DNA of 16,082 nucleotides from Anaerolineales bacterium UBA6663 (GCA_002455335.1 DKKP01000324.1:1-16082), one strand, 5' to 3'. Shown: positions 1-7,107, counted from the stretch's first letter. Notes: a model not told the origin generated them from the sequence alone. Numbers and translations are program-made.

Positions 1-62
1 CGGGCTTTGCCCGGCCGTTCACCCGAAAAACGGGCCAACTTCGGATCTCCCGAGTCTGAGGA

Positions 63-91
63 TTGACAAGCCCCGAATGCGGGTATATCTT
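63..91 (+). promoter_or_regulatory. Putative promoter of the cyclase-cupin-SDR operon
   Basis: A perfect -35 hexamer TTGACA lies at 63-68. A -10-like element follows, either TATCTT at 86-91 with a 17-bp spacer or TATATC at 84-89 with a 15-bp spacer. The start point would fall near 97-100, about 60 bases before the ATG at 161. Position, the good -35 and the operator-like palindrome just downstream support the call; the -10 is imperfect. Confidence 0.55.
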
Positions 92-98
92 GGTGCTT

Positions 99-113
99 GT
101 CCGCAATGCGAAC
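99..113. promoter_or_regulatory. Putative IclR-family operator before the cyclase operon
   Basis: GTCCGCAATGCGAAC is a 15-bp pseudo-palindrome centred on base 106, with six of seven arm pairs matched. Its core CGCA-N-TGCG recurs at 2358-2372 ahead of the IclR-family gene at a similar distance from a -10-like element. Short palindromes of this size are usual for IclR-family operators. It overlaps the expected transcription start, so repression is the simplest reading; the regulator assignment is inferred from proximity. Confidence 0.5.
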
Positions 114-160
114 TTTTATTCCGTATCGTGGACGAGACAAGCCACTAAGGAGTTCATGCC

Positions 161-946
161 ATGTCGTCCCTGGAGTTTTATGACCTGAGCCACCCCTGGG
201 GGTTTCAGGCCCCTAACTGGCCTTATTTCCGCGATGTCGAGATCGAGCGCATCCACTACCACGCCAAGTCCGGCGTCCTGACACAGCGGATCACCACCAC
301 CATGCACTCCACGACGCACATCGATGCGCCCGCGCACGTGGTGGAAGGGACGCCGTTCATCGACGAGATCCCGCTTGAGAAATTCTTCGGCACCGGCGTG
401 GTGGTCTCGATCCCCAAGGACAAGTGGGGCATGATCACGGCCGAGGACCTTGAGAAGGCCGAGCCCAAGATCCAGCCTGGCGACATCGTCATCATCAACA
501 CCGGCTGGCATTCGAAGTACGGCGACAACCAGGACTACTTCGGGCGCGCGCCCGGCCTGGTGCCGTCGGCCGCGCACTGGCTGGTGGAGCGCGGGGTCAA
601 GGTCGTCGGCCACGATACCCAGGCCAACGACCATCCGCTGGCCACCGCCATCGGCCCGCACGGCCCAGGCGGCCCCCTGCTGCCCCACCTGCTCAAGGAA
701 TACAAGGAGTTCAGCGGTCACGAAGTGATCGAGGACTTCCCGGATTGGGAGCCCGTGCACCGCATCCTCTTCACCAACGGGATCCTGGGCATCGAGAACG
801 TCGGCGGTGACATCGACAAAGTGACGGGGAAGCGCGTGACCTTCTCGTTCTTCCCGATTCGTTGGACACGCGGCGACGGCTGCATCATCCGCCTCGTCGC
901 CATGCTCGACACCACCGGTGAGTACCGGATCGAAAAAGGCGCCTGA
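161..946 (+). CDS. Cyclase-family metal-dependent hydrolase
   Basis: A 261-residue cytoplasmic protein of the cyclase/kynurenine-formamidase-like family (PF04199), whose members hydrolyse cyclic or linear amides, lactones or cyclic diketones using Mn or Zn. The family motif HxGTHxDxPxH appears as HSTTHIDAPAH at residues 49-59, giving likely metal ligands His49, His53 and Asp55 and a catalytic His59. The usual Gly of that motif is Thr51 here. Further family-like segments are GHDT near 150 and GIENV near 210. The start is supported by TAAGGAG at 147-153 upstream of the ATG at 161. It is the first gene of a three-gene operon with a cupin and an SDR, which points to catabolism of a cyclic compound rather than tryptophan breakdown, since no kynurenine-pathway gene is nearby. 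The family call is firm; the substrate is unknown. Confidence 0.9.
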   Translation: MSSLEFYDLSHPWGFQAPNWPYFRDVEIERIHYHAKSGVLTQRITTTMHSTTHIDAPAHVVEGTPFIDEIPLEKFFGTGVVVSIPKDKWGMITAEDLEKAEPKIQPGDIVIINTGWHSKYGDNQDYFGRAPGLVPSAAHWLVERGVKVVGHDTQANDHPLATAIGPHGPGGPLLPHLLKEYKEFSGHEVIEDFPDWEPVHRILFTNGILGIENVGGDIDKVTGKRVTFSFFPIRWTRGDGCIIRLVAMLDTTGEYRIEKGA

Positions 947-971
947 CCCAGGCACCTAAGGGGATGACATC

Positions 972-1325
972 ATGGCTTACAAAGTCAATCGACTGAGCGA
1001 TGCAGCGAAGTACACGGCTCCCGGGCATTCGGCGACCGTCCACACCATGCACCTGCAGCACAAGAACCTGGGCAGCGAGGCGCCCTACTGGGTCGGCTGC
1101 TCGTACTATCTTCCCGGTGCCCAGGCCGACTGGGGCGCCACGCCGCTCGACAAGATCTACGTCTGCCTGGCGGGCGAGCTGACCGTGCGGCTGCAGAACG
1201 AGACCCTGAAACTGGGCCCGATGGACTCAATCTGGATCGGCCCCGATGAGCCGCGCGAACTGATCAACCAGAGCAACGAAGTCGCCACCTTGCTGGTGGT
1301 CATGCCGTATCCGGCAGCGAAGTAG
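972..1325 (+). CDS. Small cupin-domain protein lacking canonical metal ligands
   Basis: A 117-residue single-domain cupin. The first conserved motif region spans roughly residues 48-70 (from LPGAQADWG to CLAGELTV), and the second runs from LGPMDSIWIGPDEPRELIN, residues 81-99. The glycine and proline framework of the cupin barrel is present, but the HxH...E residues of motif 1 and the His of motif 2 are not: Ala, Asp and Trp occupy the first region and Arg95 lies near the second position. It may bind a small ligand, assist the neighbouring hydrolase or SDR, or use a different metal site. AAGGGGA precedes the ATG, and the gene lies 25 bases after the cyclase stop and 6 bases before the SDR start, so co-transcription is very likely. 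A catalytic role cannot be assigned. Confidence 0.8.
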   Translation: MAYKVNRLSDAAKYTAPGHSATVHTMHLQHKNLGSEAPYWVGCSYYLPGAQADWGATPLDKIYVCLAGELTVRLQNETLKLGPMDSIWIGPDEPRELINQSNEVATLLVVMPYPAAK

Positions 1326-1331
1326 CCCATC

Positions 1332-2117
1332 ATGCTAGACGCCATACCCAGCACTCAAGAACTGTTCAGTGTCAACGGCAAGGTGGCCATCGTCACTGGC
1401 GCCACGGGCGGCCTCGGCAAAGTGGCCTGTCTGGCGCTGGCCAAGGCCGGGGCCAAGGTCGTGCTCACCGGGCGCAGCGTCGACTCACTCGCGCCGCTGA
1501 CCGAGATGATCACGGCCGCCGGCTACACGGCCACGCACATCGCCGGTGACCCGGTCTCTCACGACGACAACAAGCGCATCGTCGCCCACGCCGTCGAGAC
1601 GTACGGCGGGCTCGACATCGTCCTGACCGCCGCCGGTGTCAACAAACCCGGGCCGATCGTCGAACAATCCGTCGAGGATTGGGAGACCATCATGGACGTG
1701 AACGTCAAGGGCACGTACCTGATGTGCAAAGAGGCTGGCAAGGTGCTCATCCAGCAGGGGCGCGGCGGCAAGGTCATCCTGGTCTCGTCGCAGCGCGGCA
1801 AACTGGGCCTGCCCAACTACAGCGCGTACTGCCCTTCGAAGGGCGCCATCGACTCCCTCACCCAGACGCTGGCCTGGGAGTGGGGCAAGCATCACATCAA
1901 CGTCAACGCGATCGCGCCGACGGTCTTTCGCACCGCGTTGACCCAGTGGATCTTCGAGAGCCCTGAGACCACGCAGCGCTTCCTGTCGCGCATGCCGATC
2001 GGACGCCTGGGCGAGCCCGAAGACTACATCGGCTCGGTGCTGTTCCTCTCGTCGCGCGCTTCTGACCTGATGACCGGGGCCATCCTGTATGTGGATGGCG
2101 GCTATACCGCGGGTTGA
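1332..2117 (+). CDS. Short-chain dehydrogenase/reductase (SDR), NAD(P)-dependent
   Basis: A 261-residue classical SDR that oxidises an alcohol or reduces a ketone with NAD(P)H in the cytoplasm. Visible elements are the TGATGGLG nucleotide-binding motif at 22-29, AAGV at 100-103 in the place of the usual NNAG, NVKG at 124-127, catalytic Ser152/Ser153, and YCPSK with Tyr166 and Lys170. The C terminus VDGGYTAG is typical. Arg48 after the second beta strand (TGRS) hints at NADP(H) preference, which is inference. The start lies only 6 bases after the cupin stop with no clear Shine-Dalgarno, so translational coupling is likely. Its partnership with a cyclase-family hydrolase fits a scheme of ketone/alcohol conversion linked to hydrolytic ring opening; exact substrate unknown. 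Annotation names such as gluconate 5-dehydrogenase would not be supported by the context. Confidence 0.92.
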   Translation: MLDAIPSTQELFSVNGKVAIVTGATGGLGKVACLALAKAGAKVVLTGRSVDSLAPLTEMITAAGYTATHIAGDPVSHDDNKRIVAHAVETYGGLDIVLTAAGVNKPGPIVEQSVEDWETIMDVNVKGTYLMCKEAGKVLIQQGRGGKVILVSSQRGKLGLPNYSAYCPSKGAIDSLTQTLAWEWGKHHINVNAIAPTVFRTALTQWIFESPETTQRFLSRMPIGRLGEPEDYIGSVLFLSSRASDLMTGAILYVDGGYTAG

Positions 2118-2150
2118 TGCGCTGTACGCGGGGTCGCCAACTGAATGGAT

Positions 2151-2186
2151 ATCGGGCCAGCCGCGTCACAACCCGGCTGGCCCGAT
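2151..2186 (+). terminator. Candidate stem-loop terminator after the cyclase-cupin-SDR operon
   Basis: Perfect 12-bp arms ATCGGGCCAGCC (2151-2162) and GGCTGGCCCGAT (2175-2186) enclose a 12-base loop, starting 33 bases after the SDR stop. The sequence after it has only scattered T residues, so it is not a textbook intrinsic terminator. It could instead stabilise the mRNA end or be a protein-binding site. Confidence 0.4.
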
Positions 2187-2235
2187 CGTGTTCTACCAAA
2201 GGGACCCGGGTGGATCTCGATGCCTGGCCGCTTGC

Positions 2236-2280
2236 GGAAGATTCCCATTCGCGAAATTCGCGGCCAAAACTGGATCTTCC
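2236..2280. repeat. Nested inverted repeats in the iclR upstream region
   Basis: Outer arms GGAAGAT (2236-2242) and ATCTTCC (2274-2280) enclose a palindrome CGCGAA-A-TTCGCG at 2250-2262. The inner element has perfect 6-bp arms around one base. The arrangement suggests a regulatory site or an RNA structure, but no binding protein can be named. Confidence 0.3.
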
Positions 2281-2341
2281 AAAACACCATGTGCTGGCCC
2301 AGCAGGCGCGGCGATCGGATGTCCGATTACGATCAGCGGTG

Positions 2342-2372
2342 TATACTGCCCGCAACTTACCGCATTGCGGAA
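2342..2372 (+). promoter_or_regulatory. Putative iclR promoter -10 and autoregulatory operator
   Basis: TATACT at 2342-2347 matches five of six -10 consensus bases, with no clear -35. Downstream lies a 15-bp palindrome TACCGCATTGCGGAA at 2358-2372, whose perfect core is CCGCA-T-TGCGG. The -10-to-palindrome geometry closely repeats that in front of the cyclase operon, where the centre is 22 bases from the first base of TATATC; here it is 23 bases from the first base of TATACT. This implies that the IclR-type regulator controls its own gene and the operon before it. Confidence 0.5.
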
Positions 2373-2532
2373 TAGACGGCTGAATGGCGGTATTCTCTCG
2401 GTATTGCGGCGCGTCGCATTACGAGCGCCACCTGTTTGAAGCTCAACGCCGACCCGTCGACAAGGCCGCTCTGCCTTGACCAGGTCATTTTGAAAGAGAT
2501 CATGCCCGTCGGGCGATCCGACGACCAAGCTT

Positions 2533-3348
2533 ATGGCGACTGAATCGAAACCCTCCACCAATCCTCAGCGCGACCTCGGGCAGGTCCAGGTGATCAGCCG
2601 GGCGGCCCGCATCCTGCGCGCCATCCGCGATGCGGACGGCCTCAACCTGGCTCAGCTGGCGTCCAAGGTTCGACTGCCGCGCACCACGGTCTATCGGATT
2701 GTGAGCACGCTCGAGGCCGAGGGCCTGCTGACCACGGTCGACCCGGGCGGCCAGATCGAGCTCGGAGTTGAGTTGATCTCTCTGGGCGGGGCCGTTCGTC
2801 ACGATCTGCGGCGCGAGCTGCGTCCGTTTCTCGAGGAGCTTTCGCTCAAGGTCGACGAGACCGTTGACCTGTCGATCCGCGACAAGGACCACATCCTGTT
2901 TCTCGATCAGGTGACCCGCCTGCAGCGTCTGCGCGCCGTCTCCGGCATCGGCATGACCTTTCCGCTGCACTGCACCGCGAACGGCAAGGCCCTGCTCGCC
3001 ACCTTGAGCACTGAAGCCGTCATGCAATTGCTTCCGGAGGATCTGCCCGCGTTCACGCCGACGACGATCCGCACCCGAACGCAGCTGATTGAAGAGCTCG
3101 CGACGATCCGGCTGGCGGGGGTTGCGTACGACCGCGAGGAGCATTCGCTGGGCATCAGCGCCGTCGCCGCGGCCATCGAAGCGCCGCTCAGCACGACGCT
3201 CGCGATCAGCATCCCGGTGCCGACAGTGCGCTTCCACGGCCAGGAAGAGCGGTTCGTGTCGGGGCTGCTGCAGACCTGCGACGTGATCACCCTGCGCACG
3301 CCAGGCGTCCGGCGCTACCAACCGCTGGCTACAGCGGCTCAGGGCTGA
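2533..3348 (+). CDS. IclR-family transcriptional regulator
   Basis: A 271-residue regulator with an N-terminal winged helix-turn-helix at about 17-72 (recognition helix region near LPRTTVYRIVSTLEAEGLL) and a C-terminal IclR ligand-binding domain at about 90-250. Hallmarks of the effector domain are LHCTANGKALLA at 145-156 and EEHSLGISAVAA at 202-213. Full length for the family. The ATG at 2533 is the only in-frame ATG after an upstream stop and has no good Shine-Dalgarno. It overlaps the end of a 13-codon reading frame starting at 2502 after GAAAGAG, so coupled initiation is possible. IclR proteins often control catabolism of aromatic or carboxylic acids. The shared palindromes at 99-113 and 2358-2372 suggest control of the cyclase operon and of itself. 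The effector is unknown. Confidence 0.93.
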   Translation: MATESKPSTNPQRDLGQVQVISRAARILRAIRDADGLNLAQLASKVRLPRTTVYRIVSTLEAEGLLTTVDPGGQIELGVELISLGGAVRHDLRRELRPFLEELSLKVDETVDLSIRDKDHILFLDQVTRLQRLRAVSGIGMTFPLHCTANGKALLATLSTEAVMQLLPEDLPAFTPTTIRTRTQLIEELATIRLAGVAYDREEHSLGISAVAAAIEAPLSTTLAISIPVPTVRFHGQEERFVSGLLQTCDVITLRTPGVRRYQPLATAAQG

Positions 3349-3403
3349 GGATTGTCCAGCGCCTGGCGCGCCAGGGCCGGCGGGACTAAGCTCCATCAAG
3401 AAT

Positions 3404-3456
3404 AACGGGCGACAGAGATCGGCGGGGCAAACCGGTCTCTGTCACCCGTTTTCTTT
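3404..3456 (+). terminator. Rho-independent terminator after iclR
   Basis: A long stem pairs 3404-3422 with 3432-3450 around a 9-base loop. The arms are AACGGGCGACAGAGA and TCTCTGTCACCCGTT, extended inward by TCGG/CCGG. There is one C/A mismatch and one T/G wobble. TTTTCTTT follows at 3449-3456. It lies between converging genes and may also act weakly in the opposite direction, where the exit sequence reads TTATTCTTG. Confidence 0.85.
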
Positions 3457-3511
3457 CACAAGCCATCGCTCTGAGCCGCTCACTCAGGCTTCCGCACGCC
3501 GTGAGCGTCCC

Positions 3512-4759
3512 TTATGCCTGACCACTCGAGAACACGCCGGGCGCCTTGATGCTCGCGCCCGCGAGCGCGCCGATCACGGCCACCACGACCACGATGATGA
3601 TCGAGATCGTGTACAGGCCGGTGGCGTGCAGCGCATACGACCCGGCCGCCACGGCGATCGTGCCGCCGAAGATCGACAGGCCCATCGTCAGGCCGCCGAC
3701 TCTGCCCGTGATACTCTCCGGGTAGTTGTTGGAGATGAAGGTCAGGCTGATCGGATTGGGCATCCCCATGAAGAAACCCGCCAGGATCAGGCACACTGTC
3801 AGGAGCGTCTGGTTCTGGTTCACCATCGGCAGCAGCACCGACGCGCAGAACACGGCCGTCAGGGCGAAGGACACCAGGATGGCCAGGCTGTACCGGCCCC
3901 TGAAGACCTTCTCGACCACCACGCCGCTGGCGATGGAGCCCAGCATGAACGCGAGGGTGTAGATGCCCATGATGGTCCCGGCCACTTCCGGGCCCATGCC
4001 CAGCCCGGCCGGCGCCGGAACGGCGATGTGCCCGGGCGTGAGGTCGTTGTAGCCCTGCATGACCCACGACAGCGAGAACACCGCGACCAGCGTGAGCCAG
4101 AACGCGGGAAGTCCGAACACCTTCTTGAAGAGGCCATCATCGCCGTGGCCGGCCTGGCCCACGATCTCGGCGGCCGGCGACTTCGGTCCGAAGGCGTAAC
4201 CGACGAATAGGAGCAGCGCGACGCCCATGACGGCGCCGAACCACAGCAATGCGGTGGGCCAGCCTGAGTTCGAGGCGATCGCCGGGCCCGCGATCAGGCC
4301 GATCGTGATCCCAAGCGACAGAGCCGCTCCCTGGAGCCCCTGGAACAAGCCGCGCTGCGGCGCCGGGAACCATTCGGCCGCCAGACGCGGACCCGAAGCG
4401 ATGATCGGGCCGCAGCCAAGGCCCTGCAACGCCCGCAAAGCCACAAGGCCCAGGAGGCTCGTCCCGAGGACGGGCACGAGGGCCGCGCAGACCGCCGCCA
4501 GCAGACAACAACCGATGAACGTCCGGGCGACGCCCCACTTGTCGACGACGGCGCCGCCGACCATGCCGCCGATCGCGACCATCAGCGTGAACGGGAGCAT
4601 GGCGGCCCCGGTGGTCGCCCCGAGGTCGACGCCGAGCGTCTTGGAGATCTCGCCGACCAGCGGCGTGGGCGCGATGAGGATCATGCCCTGGGCGAGCGTG
4701 GCGACGATCACGGCGAACAACACGTACCAGCGAAACGCAGGGTAGTTGGACGTGGACAT
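3512..4759 (-). CDS. Major facilitator superfamily (MFS) transporter
   Basis: A 415-residue inner-membrane protein with about 12 hydrophobic segments in two halves, joined by a charged loop around residues 190-220. The MFS motif A between helices 2 and 3 is visible as GGAVVDKWGVAR (about 68-79). I chose the ATG at 4759 because the longer frame begins with GTG at 4813 and adds 18 polar residues ahead of an otherwise typical N terminus. It lies 139 bases downstream of the flavin oxidoreductase gene, on the same strand, with a long inverted repeat in the gap, so it may be in the same operon or separately controlled. It probably imports an organic acid or related catabolic substrate, but the substrate cannot be read from the sequence. 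It resembles carboxylate/oxalate-type MFS carriers only in general terms. Confidence 0.88.
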   Translation of the reverse strand: MSTSNYPAFRWYVLFAVIVATLAQGMILIAPTPLVGEISKTLGVDLGATTGAAMLPFTLMVAIGGMVGGAVVDKWGVARTFIGCCLLAAVCAALVPVLGTSLLGLVALRALQGLGCGPIIASGPRLAAEWFPAPQRGLFQGLQGAALSLGITIGLIAGPAIASNSGWPTALLWFGAVMGVALLLFVGYAFGPKSPAAEIVGQAGHGDDGLFKKVFGLPAFWLTLVAVFSLSWVMQGYNDLTPGHIAVPAPAGLGMGPEVAGTIMGIYTLAFMLGSIASGVVVEKVFRGRYSLAILVSFALTAVFCASVLLPMVNQNQTLLTVCLILAGFFMGMPNPISLTFISNNYPESITGRVGGLTMGLSIFGGTIAVAAGSYALHATGLYTISIIIVVVVAVIGALAGASIKAPGVFSSGQA

Positions 4760-4787
4760 AGGAGCACTCGTGTGGTTTGGCCTCTCA

Positions 4788-4846
4788 ACGACATCGCGAA
4801 CCGCCCGCGGCACAGTTTCCGGGGCCTCAGGGGTTCGCGATGTTGT
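4788..4846. repeat. Long spaced inverted repeat before the 3512-4759 MFS gene
   Basis: Arms ACGACATCGCGAACC (4788-4802) and GGTTCGCGATGTTGT (4832-4846) pair over 15 bases with a single G/T wobble, and a smaller GCCC/GGGC pairing is possible inside. In the MFS mRNA it would form a strong hairpin about 29 bases before the start. There is no T-run on the minus-strand exit side, so an intrinsic terminator is unlikely. It may be an operator pair, an attenuation hairpin or an mRNA-stabilising element. Confidence 0.45.
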
Positions 4847-4898
4847 CGAGCGCAGATCGATTGAAAGGAGGACGCCCCCGCCTGTGGGAGTCGCTGGC

Positions 4899-5876
4899 TT
4901 ACGCTTCTTCGGCGACTTCGACCGGCACCTGGCCGCCGCGACGCGGGATCCCGGCCGGGCGGAACGCCGAGTACTTCTTACGTCGCTCGCGGATCACGCC
5001 CTGGTTGGCGTAGTACTTGCCCATCGTTTCGCCGATCTCGAAGAAGTGGTCCTTGGCGCCGCTTCCGTCGGTCATCGACTTCTCGCGCCCGTTCGCCTGG
5101 ATGACGAACTTCCAGCGGCCGTTTTCGTCCTTCTCGAGGTCGCCGCCGCAGTGGCAGACCGGGCATTCGATCGGATAGCCGCTGCTGTTCCAGTGCGGCT
5201 GACCGAGCGACAGGAGATTGGAGTGACAGACCGGGCACCAGCCCAGGTTGGGATCGCCCAGGTATTCCACAGTTTCGTAGTTCTGGATGCCCTTGACGAC
5301 GTTCTCGCCGAGCTGGCGCGCGCGCTGCAGGGCTGCATCATCGAGCAAGATCTGGCCGGGGCGCGGGGCGCGGTTGGCCATCATCTGATCGACGACCTTG
5401 ATGTCCTGCGTCAACAGGGTCACGGTCACGCTCTCCATGACCATCGACATCCAGCTGCGCGTAGACCCGCCGTTGGTGATGATGCCGCCGACGCGGTGCT
5501 TGAAGTAGGCGGCGTTGCCAACCTGCTTGTGGAAGTTCGGCTCGTACGACAGGTGTCGATCCGTGAAGATGCGGTAGATGCCGGCCGGCATGAAGGAGTA
5601 GGCGGGCACCGTGACGATCACGCCATCGGAGTCGAGCCACTCCTGCATGATCAGCTCCATGTCGTCCTTATGCATGTTGACGCATTCGGGCGCGCAGTGC
5701 TGCTGCGTGAACTTCACCGTGCAGCTTTCGCAGCCGGTGCAGGGCATGATGTTGTAGTCGTGCAGGTTGATCATCTTGACCTGCGCGCCGAGCTCCTCAG
5801 CCCGCATCAGCGCTTCTTTGGTCAGGATCTCGCCGTTGCCGTTTTTGCGACCCGCCAGGACTGCCAGGATCTTCAT
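4899..5876 (-). CDS. Flavodoxin-fold NAD(P)H/iron-sulfur flavoprotein-like oxidoreductase with C-terminal zinc ribbon
   Basis: A 325-residue protein. The N-terminal half (about 1-195) matches the NADPH-dependent FMN reductase/flavodoxin-like fold, starting MKILAVLAGRKNGNGE. After the second strand it carries a cysteine cluster CTGCESC (Cys46, 49, 52) followed by Cys61 and Cys65. This resembles the cluster motif of iron-sulfur flavoproteins, which shuttle electrons through FMN and a [4Fe-4S] cluster. The C-terminal region adds two CPVC knuckles (Cys214/217 and Cys238/241), typical of a zinc ribbon or rubredoxin-like site. GGGGAGAG precedes the ATG on the coding strand. It lies 28 bases after the MFS gene at 5905-7107, so the two are co-transcribed. 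It may supply electrons to reductive steps of the pathway, for example the flavoprotein at 14579. Electron donor, cofactors and partner are inferred, not proven. Confidence 0.82.
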   Translation of the reverse strand: MKILAVLAGRKNGNGEILTKEALMRAEELGAQVKMINLHDYNIMPCTGCESCTVKFTQQHCAPECVNMHKDDMELIMQEWLDSDGVIVTVPAYSFMPAGIYRIFTDRHLSYEPNFHKQVGNAAYFKHRVGGIITNGGSTRSWMSMVMESVTVTLLTQDIKVVDQMMANRAPRPGQILLDDAALQRARQLGENVVKGIQNYETVEYLGDPNLGWCPVCHSNLLSLGQPHWNSSGYPIECPVCHCGGDLEKDENGRWKFVIQANGREKSMTDGSGAKDHFFEIGETMGKYYANQGVIRERRKKYSAFRPAGIPRRGGQVPVEVAEEA

Positions 5877-5904
5877 GATGTCTCTCCCCTATTGACGATT
5901 GCGA

Positions 5905-7107
5905 TTACGCCGCAGCCGGTTTGTCGGACGAAGCCGGCACCGTGCCTGGCTTCCGCTGATTCACGACAAACGCCACCCCGACGGCGATGACGGCGGCAAC
6001 GACCAGGACGATCGCGCACACCCGGTAGATGAACTGGCCATCCGGGTTTCCGAACACACTCCCGATAGTGACCAGGATCGTCGGCGAGGCGGCGGTGCCC
6101 AGGTTGACGAACGTCATGTACAGGCCGTTGGCAAAGGTTGCCGCAGATTTTGGCGCCGCGTCAGTGACCTTCATCGTGCCGTAGGGCATCAGAAGGCCGA
6201 ACCCCAGGCCGATGAAGGCCGCGCCGGCGAAGATCAGGCTCATGTCTGTCGCGATCGAGAGCAGGAAGAAGCCGATTGCATTGAGGAGCAGCGCCACGAA
6301 GGCCGAGAACTGGCGGAGCAGGCCGATGATCCTGGCGAAAAACACGCCGCTGACCATCGACATGACCGTCATGATCATGGTGGCCAGACCGGTCGAGGCC
6401 GCGTCGCCCAACTTGTGGCTATCCACGACGAACGACAGATAGCCGAAGATCGCGAAGTAGATGACCGCGTAGAAGAAGATCAAGGCGCAGACCGTCACCA
6501 CGCCACGGTTGAAGCCGCTCTCCTGCTTGCCACTCGGCTGCGTGCGTTGCGGCTCGGGCAGCTTCAGCACGACCATGACCAGGGTCACGATCGCAAAGGC
6601 ATAGATCAGGAACGACAGCCGCCACGAGAACGTCGCCAGGACACCCGCCAGGATGGCCGTGATGATGTTGCCCAGAGCCACTGCAGTGCTTTGATAGCCG
6701 AGCATGACGTCGCGGGCCTGGCCGGTGTAGAAGTCGGCGATCAGGCCGGCCGCATAAGGCAGGAAGATGCCAGTGCCGGCGCCCAGCAGCGCACGGCAGA
6801 CCAGGATCACGGTGAAGTCCGAGGTGAACATGGGGCCCATGCCGCCCACGATGTACAGGCCGAGGCCCACGAAGAGCAGGGTGCGCGTTCGGAAGCGGTT
6901 GGCCAGGACACCCGCCAGGAACCCGAAGGGGATGGCCACCAGCGAAGCCAGCGAGACCATGTTCATCAGGGCTTCCTGGCTGACGTCGGGGAAGGCCTTG
7001 CCGATCTCCGCGAGGGCCGGCGAGATCGTCAACCTCAGCATCAGGAGGAATGAGATGGACAGGATCGTCACCATCAATCCTTTGTTCTTGGTTGCGCTCG
7101 TGTTCAT
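5905..7107 (-). CDS. MFS transporter, first gene of the flavin-reductase operon
   Basis: A 400-residue, roughly 12-helix membrane protein of the major facilitator superfamily. A degenerate motif A, GVLANRFRTR, follows helix 2, with Asn70 in the place usually held by Asp. The frame is open further upstream to 7281, but that extension would add 58 hydrophilic residues and would run through the operator palindromes and past the predicted start point. The ATG at 7107 begins MNTSATKNKG just before helix 1 and has GAAAGG at suitable spacing. The gene is the first of a minus-strand operon with the flavin oxidoreductase and possibly the second transporter. Two different MFS carriers in one locus could serve uptake and product export; direction and substrate are unknown. 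Confidence 0.88.
   Translation of the reverse strand: MNTSATKNKGLMVTILSISFLLMLRLTISPALAEIGKAFPDVSQEALMNMVSLASLVAIPFGFLAGVLANRFRTRTLLFVGLGLYIVGGMGPMFTSDFTVILVCRALLGAGTGIFLPYAAGLIADFYTGQARDVMLGYQSTAVALGNIITAILAGVLATFSWRLSFLIYAFAIVTLVMVVLKLPEPQRTQPSGKQESGFNRGVVTVCALIFFYAVIYFAIFGYLSFVVDSHKLGDAASTGLATMIMTVMSMVSGVFFARIIGLLRQFSAFVALLLNAIGFFLLSIATDMSLIFAGAAFIGLGFGLLMPYGTMKVTDAAPKSAATFANGLYMTFVNLGTAASPTILVTIGSVFGNPDGQFIYRVCAIVLVVAAVIAVGVAFVVNQRKPGTVPASSDKPAAA

Larger units (their letters stand above)
2118..2532. other. Intergenic region between the SDR and iclR genes, rich in palindromes
   Basis: This 415-base gap has no convincing long coding region. It holds a 12-bp perfect inverted repeat at 2151-2186, a nested pair of inverted repeats at 2236-2280, a TATACT element at 2342-2347, the IclR-type palindrome at 2358-2372, two CGGTATT direct repeats near 2386-2404, and a possible 13-codon leader reading frame at 2502-2543. 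It looks like the end of the upstream operon followed by the control region of the regulator gene. Confidence 0.6.

Noticed and set aside
1..27. Small hairpin CGGGC-TTT-GCCCG at the window start as a terminator of an upstream gene
   Set aside because: The stem is only five pairs, no T-run follows, and the upstream gene is outside the window, so it cannot be supported.
4746..5990. A 414-residue plus-strand frame opposite the flavin oxidoreductase
   Set aside because: The minus strand carries the real gene with flavodoxin-like and cysteine motifs; the plus-strand translation shows no family features.
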